In this document: positions 58,347 to 64,000 of the stretch, one piece after another
How the letters are laid out: each line of letters begins with the position of its first letter
Position numbering within the stretch: position 1 is the stretch's first letter
NCBI GenBank assembly: GCA_014904845.1
Contig: MU119441.1
Span: 5,301 to 69,300, forward strand
DNA: 64,000 bases
Direction: 5' to 3'
Source of the DNA: Acephala macrosclerotiorum
Lineage: Eukaryota; Ascomycota; Leotiomycetes; Helotiales; Mollisiaceae
The notes under the pieces: generated by a model
Told to the model about the DNA's origin: nothing
Databases searched by the model: none
Seen by the model: only the letters and a program-made list of their open reading frames with translations
Made by a program: the position numbers and the translations under genes

Positions 58347-59271
58347 ATGTCGCGATTGAACATCGCCCTTCGAAGGGCGGTCTATTCACCCAGATGCCTC
58401 TCTTCTCCACTCTCTCGAAGATGCTTCTCCCACTATTCTCCCCTCTATGCTGCCCCTAAACAGCCGCAAGTAGCTCGGCCGACACAGCAAGCAGAACGTA
58501 GCATGAGAGTGGTGCAGAAGGAGTTGGCACAAATACCCTCGGATCTTGGAATTCTCGAAGGTACAGTTTCAATCATACACCTTTCCGAGGTTGGGCTAAC
58601 AATGTTGTTCCATTCTAGGTACATTTATAACTCCAAGAGGCGAAAATGCCCCTTCTCTCTTCCAAACACCCCGTAGCTTTTTGAAGCTGCATTACCACCG
58701 CATCAAGTACCGCCTTCGCGATCGATTCTCCCTCATAGTCCTTAAATTCTCCTCGCCGAAAGAGAAAGGTTTCCTGAAGCGCAGTCTGAAGATTCTGAGG
58801 TCAACACTTAAGCCAACGGCCGTCGCCCTCCACCGACAGATGTACACCTCCTTTGCAGAAGGCGACATTGCCTTGCTGCGCAGGATATGTACAGATGGCA
58901 TATACGAGAGCTTTCGAGCACGAATAGGGAACCGGCCGCGGGGAGAGACCGTGCAGTGGGAGCTTGTGAAGTATAATAAGAGGCCAAGAATTGTGTCGCA
59001 TCGGGGAGCGAGACTGCCAATAGAAGGCGCGGCTGTCAGGCAGGCTATCATACAGATATGCTCGAGACAGAAGTTGACAAGATCGAGGAAACTCAAGGGA
59101 GGAGAGGTGGAAGTGGTACCAGGGTCGGGCAAGGAGAAGGACGTGGTCGAGTATGTAGTTTTACAGCAAAGAATTGAGGCGTGGAAGCCGGGATCCTGGC
59201 AGGTATGGGGCACGACTGGGGAGACCACCCTACGAGATCTTGAAGAATGGCAGAAAAAGGCATTGGAGTAG
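58347..59271 (+). CDS. MBA1: MBA1 / mL45-like mitochondrial ribosome-associated protein
   Basis: Exons 58347-58560 and 58619-59271 (phase 1, donor GTACAG) give 288 residues. A basic mitochondrial presequence (MSRLNIALRRAVYSPRCLSS) is followed by the Tim44-like / L45-like domain: IVLKFSSPKEKGFLKRSLKI, VALHRQMYTSFAEGDIALLR, and the segment KRPRIVSHRGARLPIEGAAV RQAI. The C-terminus has the typical WKPGSWQVWGTTGETTL. Yeast Mba1 tethers the mitochondrial ribosome to the inner membrane for insertion of newly made proteins. In many fungi the orthologue is annotated as mitochondrial ribosomal protein L45. A 12-nt A run (58309-58320) lies in its promoter. Confidence 0.85.
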
Positions 59272-60158
59272 GTGAAGGCTGTGTACCTACTACCGCGGGA
59301 ACGGTGAGCGTCCATTCTTGTGGGACACCGGAGTGTACAATATGTATACATACGAAAGAAACTAGATGCAGGAGAGCCGTTGTCTAGATAGAAGAGTCTC
59401 TACTCTTATACCAGCGTTCAGTTTGAGGTTCATATTCATCCAGTGGCCGTCAAGGTGAGATCAATACAATACTTGAATCTTTCTTCTTGCTGTCCAGAAC
59501 ATATCATGTACGTTATATATTCCAGATCCGATTCAAATCTAGAATCGGTCAGGGAAGCTATCGGAATGCTATGCTCTTACAAGGGCGATTGGCCACATGC
59601 ACACACACGGAGTTCGAGTCATTGAGCCTCTTGGGAGAATAAATGAATGTCTTTAACTTTTCGTCCTGAGCTCGTCACTCAAGATTGGGTATACAAAAAA
59701 CCTCACAGACCCCATCAGAGCCAAAACCGAGTGCTTCTCACGGTCCATTCAGTCTCAAAGGCTCAAAAAGATCACCCCCACGCCGAGCCACAGTGGCCAC
59801 AATGACTAAAAATCATACTCTTTAGCTGCAAAGTAGCGTCTGCCAGCATCTTGCAGTACCAATCAGCAGCTACGAAATCCTGTATCAGGCCGATGGATGA
59901 CCGTGGCGCTGGAGGGGAGGGGCTGCCGCTGCTGCTAGAAAATTTGATAAGAACTGTTGCATCTTCCTCGTCCAAGTGCAAGCTCGCTGACGTTTGTCTG
60001 CCTTGTCTTGTGTTTGCAATTGTCTCCTTGAGATATCGTTTACATTCACATTTACACCCATACAACTTTCCATTGGCCTCCTAATAAGTAGCCTGCCTCC
60101 TCGAGTCAATAGTCTCGTAATTGCTGTCCTGACTGGTCCTCGCTCGTAGTCCAGCAAC
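59272..60158. promoter_or_regulatory. Intergenic region upstream of the SSS transporter
   Basis: 887 bp between two plus-strand genes. A 97-codon minus frame at 59772-60065 has no domain. It should contain the 3' UTR of the MBA1-like gene and the transporter promoter. Confidence 0.4.
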
Positions 60159-62499
60159 ATGGGTCAACCTTCTACCACTGCGAGCAATGCCATCATCTAC
60201 TTGACTTACGGCGCCTTTCTGTACGCCTCTGAATGATGGATACGAACACATTTTGTCGAGTCCAGGCTAATCATTAACCAGCGTTTTCGGCTGCTATGTT
60301 GCATGGAGGTTGAGACATCAATCAAAGGTATGAAGTCTTCTGCCACGCTTGGAGAAATATGGTTCTAATTTCGGTACTAGGGAGAATGGCTCTCGGGAAA
60401 CAGAACTCAGACTGGTCAGACTTATCGGAATGTTGAGCTTCAAATTCTTGCTCGGCATTCTTACTGCACCATTATTTTGTTGCTTTCCTGGATGGATGCT
60501 GACAAGAAGTAGCGTTCCCCCTGGCTTTGAACTTCATTGCGTCTGGTCAGTACCAGGAAACTAGAAAGATGCTTCTTTCAAATAGCGGCAGCATATGGAC
60601 AATCAGCCCAACGACGCAAAGCACGATTAGAAGAGAGCTCAAGAAAGAATGAGTTGTGAAGAGGTTCGTATTTACATACTGCTGACCCATCCTTGCCCGG
60701 CCCCCGACAATGTCTGCTCGTGTGTCATACACTAGCGACATAATGAATAGCATGAGGCAGGACGGGTCGGCGCGGCTTCACTACGGGCGCGGAGTCACAC
60801 AGCTACCTTAGATCCAACTCCTTCACAGGAAAGATCTCTGGTCCTTGTTGAGACGAAGCTGAGATTGCACCGTAATACTCGATCAAGTTAATGCTTGCGT
60901 GGGAAAGTGTCTGCCGCTTTGAACTCCCCCTTCCCCCATCTGAGCATGCCAGCTGACCTTGGATTTCTCCTATTCTTAGCCCTTGGTTCTGGAATCCTCT
61001 TCTCCTATCCTCAGCTTGCAGCCATCACGGGTGTACAAGGGGTGGTGGTCTACGCTATCACATCGGCAGCTCCACTCATGATATTTGCCTTTCTTGGACC
61101 GATCATTCGCAAGAAATGTCCAGAAGGGTTCGTCCTGACTGAATGGACAAGACAGCGCTATGGCTCCGTTACCGCTCTCTTTCTAAGCTTCCTCACTCTC
61201 GTTACCATGTTTCTTTACATGGTAGCAGAACTATCTGCACTGCAGCAGATCATGACTGCCCTCACTGGGATGGACGGCCTCCCGATGGTCATCGTGGAAT
61301 GCGTTGTGACCACGGTTTATACTTGTGAGAAACCCTTACCACCCTCTTCCGCAGAGACTAATATCCCGAAGCTCTTGGAGGGTTCAAAATCTCCTTCATC
61401 ACGGATAATATCCAAGGAGCTATGGTGGTTGCTCTAAGTTAGTCTCAAAACGGGTTCAAAGCGCCCTTTGCTAACGTTGTAAGTTATTGTGGCCACAATT
61501 ACCGTGGGCGTCGAGACTAGGATCGACAAGAGCTTGATTGACTCTTCTGGTCTCACCAAACCGACTTTGCTGGGATGGCAATTGCTCTACATTCTTCCGG
61601 TAGCTGTCTTGACGAATGACTTCTTTCTTTCTAACTTCTGGATTCGTACCTTTGCGTCGAAGACGGACAAGGATTTGTGGACCGGGGTCTCGATCGCTGC
61701 AGTCATTACGCTCATCATTCTTACCTTAGTTGGTGCGACCGGGCTGATTGCGACTTGGTCTGGTGCATTTGACCCCAACAATCCAGATCAAGACGGGAGC
61801 ATCGCGTTCTTCTATCTCTTGGAGCAGCTTCCAGCATGGACTGTCGGAATTGTACTCGTCATGGTAGTGTCTCTAAGCACAGCTGCATTCGACAGCTTCC
61901 AGTCTGCTATGGTCTCTACAGCATCGAACGACCTCTTCAGGAATAAACTCAACATATGGTGGGTAAGAGGAGCTGTGGTGCTCATCATCTTCCCGGTGGT
62001 GGTCATTGCTCTCAAAGCGCCTTCCATTCTACAGATTTACCTGATCTCCGATCTCGTATCGGCATCGACCATCCCAGTGTTAGTCCTCGGTTTGAGCGAT
62101 CGCTTCTATTGGTGGCGTGGATTTGAGGTTGTCGTTGGTGGCCTTGGCGGCATTCTGACGGTATTCATCTTCGGTACAATTTATTTCGGAAGAGCCTTGC
62201 AGGGTGCCAACCTGATCCTTCTCGAGCAAGGCCTTTACGGAAACGACTGGAGTGCGTTTGGTGCCTTCGTTGCGGCACCATTTGGAGGTCTACTTTGGGG
62301 ATTCGGAGCTTTCGGTGTAAGGCTCGGGTATCAATTTGTCGATGCCAAGGTCAAAGGCAAGAGGTTCAACGCTCTTGATCGCCCCGCGTATCTGGACAAC
62401 CAGGTTGAAGGCGCTCCTGAGTACGCTGCGAGTGATGAGATTCATAGCGAACCTCAAGAAGGGCTCGTCACAGTGGACCACAAAGGCAAATTCTTCTGA
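60159..62499 (+). CDS. Sodium/solute symporter (SSS) family transporter, Dur3-related
   Basis: Exons 60159-60220, 60282-60327, 60381-60414, 60513-60545, 60980-61324, 61372-61437 and 61484-62499 give 533 residues. SSS features: an N-terminal membrane segment (IIYLTYGAFLVFGCYVAW), GEWLSGNRTQTAFPLALNFI, ALGSGILFSYPQLAAITGVQ, VTTVYTSLGGFKISFITDNI and NIQGAMVVALIVVATITVGV. About 12 membrane segments follow. The later part has SLSTAAFDSFQSAMVSTASN and LISDLVSASTIPVLVLGLSD. The family couples solute uptake to sodium or protons; urea or polyamine transport is possible by relation to Dur3, but the substrate is not determinable. Four small 5' exons were assembled by frame and splice signals. Intron 4 (60546-60979) is 434 nt, unusually long here. 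Confidence 0.8.
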
Positions 62500-62868
62500 A
62501 AAACACTCGGTGGGACCAGGATGGACAATCGGATTTGGGCTGCTTCGAGATTTTGTCGTATGCGAGGTCGTCGTTCTTGAGGTGAGATTCAACATCAACA
62601 GTTTTCGTGTTTTGGGGCAATGGTTAGTGTTTTTAGGCGGCTGCTATTATTTGGAGATGACTTCCAGATTGCGGGTGAGGTTGGAATTGTGTGGCGGCTA
62701 GCAGTGTTCTATTTCTTTGAGATCAAAACTCCTCTATATGCGGTAAATACCATCAATGATAGTAACATCCCATTAACAATGAACGGCGCTTGGAGAGAGG
62801 ACGATAATACCCTCCAGGAAAGCAAGAGACTCTTCAAACCATCAATATCCCAACGATCTGGTGCGCCT
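62500..62868. other. Convergent 3' region
   Basis: 369 bp between the stops of the transporter (plus) and the proline-rich protein gene (minus). No gene seen. Confidence 0.4.
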
Positions 62869-63435
62869 TTATTTTCGGAGGAACCCTGAAGCTAACTGCA
62901 TGCCTTGATCCAACGTGCTTCTGCTGCCAGAATCACCTCCCCGTTTCCCGACAAAATCTATCGCCATGCCAGCCAAGCCTGTCGAGTGTCTCTGCTCGGC
63001 ACCGTCGTCAAAGCCTTGATCCTGAGATGGCGCAGCGTATCGTTGCTGTGGTTGGTAACAAGAAGCATCGCCGGATGCTTGCTGAGGTTGATGATCGTCC
63101 GCTCTGTATCGATGTCTGTCTTCGGTATAATCTTGCGGGCTGTATCCAGGAGGCGGTGGGTAACCCCTTGCATTATCATTTGCTGGGTACCATTTAGGTT
63201 GATCTTGATAAGTAGTGTAGCTGTTCGGGTCGAAAGGTGGTCGGGGTGGGGGTGGGGGTGGGGGTGGGGGTGGGCCCCAGTAACCTTGAGGCTGGCCATT
63301 GTCTTCGCGATATCCTCTAGTTGAGGGCAGGGACCGGGTTTCACTGCGTCGATCTCGTCTCTCTGCTGTCTTTACAAGCTTATTGACTGCATAAATTCCT
63401 CCTCCAGTCATTATTGCTGTCTTGATCAAGCCCAT
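62869..63435 (-). CDS. Proline/glutamine-rich small protein, unknown function
   Basis: Single-exon frame of 188 residues. It begins MGLIKTAIMTGGGIYAVNKL, a hydrophobic Gly/Ala/Ile-rich stretch followed by basic residues (VKTAERRDRR), like a short membrane anchor or mitochondrial targeting helix. The middle has a run of ten prolines encoded by a CCCCCA-type microsatellite (63237-63276). The rest is Tyr/Gln/Asp/Pro-rich and disordered, ending in an amphipathic GMQLASGFLRK. Similar anchor-plus-disordered proteins are common in filamentous ascomycetes, with no known function. The length of the proline run is likely to vary between strains. Confidence 0.6.
   Translation of the reverse strand: MGLIKTAIMTGGGIYAVNKLVKTAERRDRRSETRSLPSTRGYREDNGQPQGYWGPPPPPPPPPPRPPFDPNSYTTYQDQPKWYPANDNARGYPPPPGYSPQDYTEDRHRYRADDHQPQQASGDASCYQPQQRYAAPSQDQGFDDGAEQRHSTGLAGMAIDFVGKRGGDSGSRSTLDQGMQLASGFLRK
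63237..63276 (-). repeat. Microsatellite encoding polyproline
   Basis: Several TGGGGG units in tandem on the plus strand, read as proline codons on the minus strand. Confidence 0.8.
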
Positions 63436-64000
63436 TGTCTCGACAAGGGAGACTGGTGGAGAGTAGGGGCAATCCTAGGATTGATGTTGTGATCGTAGTG
63501 GTATGGTTGTAGAAGCGACAAAAGTATGAGGATTTGATCGAAGAAGAACTTGCGATGATGCTCTGCTTCATTTCGAGAGGTAGATGCACTTGTATTTATC
63601 CCATTGTTACTGTAGTCGGGAGCAGGCAGAACTCTTGTAGACTGGAACTGTGTAATGACTCAAGCTACGCAACGAAACGAGACGAAAATTCAGAATGGAC
63701 ATCGTAGTGCATTTCGAGAGTTAGAGAGTTGCCGGTACAATTGTTACCTTCGCTGCCAATCGTGCTTGTTCGGCCACCTCGCCACGAAGCCGGATGAGGA
63801 AATGGTTGAGCAGCCACGAATAAAGTAAGCTCGCCACAACGCAAAACATCAGCAGATCACGAGAGCGGCTCTGCCGAGAATGGAGAACGCGGAGTAGAAA
63901 AACATCTTAGTGTCTAGGTTTCGGTGATGAAAAACCATCCACTTATTGCGTGGTGTGAGTTGCGTTACTAGCCTTCCACCGGCGCCAGAAACATCGAGAA
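63436..64000. other. Right end of window, no supported gene
   Basis: Promoter side of the proline-rich protein gene and following sequence. Open frames here are short and featureless. A gene could begin beyond the window. Confidence 0.4.

Noticed and set aside
59600..59640. AGTTCGAGTC, similar to a tRNA B box
   Set aside because: No cloverleaf can be drawn from the flanking sequence.

Overview
The window is nuclear DNA of a filamentous ascomycete (Pezizomycotina). Genes carry short introns (about 45-100 nt) with GTRAGT donors and CTAAC/CTGAC branch points. Proteins are fungal orthologues, and the gene order is the conserved chromosome block around the mating-type (MAT) locus: RPL21, RPS9, SLU7, REV3, NVJ2/TEX2-like, SLA2, MAT, APN2, COX13, APC5, CIA30. 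This order occurs in Leotiomycetes, Sordariomycetes and Eurotiomycetes. A leotiomycete would fit, but class cannot be fixed from one window.

Layout. 1-1080 is extremely A+T-rich and looks like a RIP-degraded repeat. 1.1-2.7 kb has no supported gene. 2.8-4.2 kb encodes a secreted beta-propeller-like protein. RPL21 follows at 4.8-5.6 kb. At 6.1-8.8 kb lies an unrecognised gene with at least six phase-1 introns, apparent coding breaks and repeated intron-associated motifs; related repeats continue to about 9.2 kb. RPS9, SLU7, REV3 and the SMP-domain lipid-transfer gene lead to SLA2, which ends at 25.6 kb, followed by a 55-codon membrane-protein gene.

The MAT locus (about 26.8-31 kb) has a MAT1-1-1 alpha-box gene (minus) and a divergently transcribed HMG-box gene (plus). 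The HMG gene is either MAT1-1-3, giving a MAT1-1 idiomorph, or MAT1-2-1, which would suggest homothallism. APN2, COX13, APC5 and CIA30 form the other flank. Further right are a three-RRM RNA-binding protein, MED12, a possible two-exon microprotein gene, an Asterix/UPF0139 gene, eIF1 (SUI1), EOS1, an MBA1/mL45-like mitochondrial protein, an SSS-family transporter and a proline-rich small protein.

Most flanking genes are housekeeping: translation, splicing, translesion synthesis, endocytosis, AP-site repair, respiration, cell cycle and Mediator. They are linked by conserved order rather than by pathway. The most unusual signals are the alpha-box plus HMG pair in one locus, the phase-1 intron/repeat gene at 6-9 kb, and an inverted duplication of eIF1 exon 1 plus intron 1 in which both copies lack a GT donor. 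Gene models were spliced by hand. Coordinates give the whole CDS span and exons are listed in the evidence.
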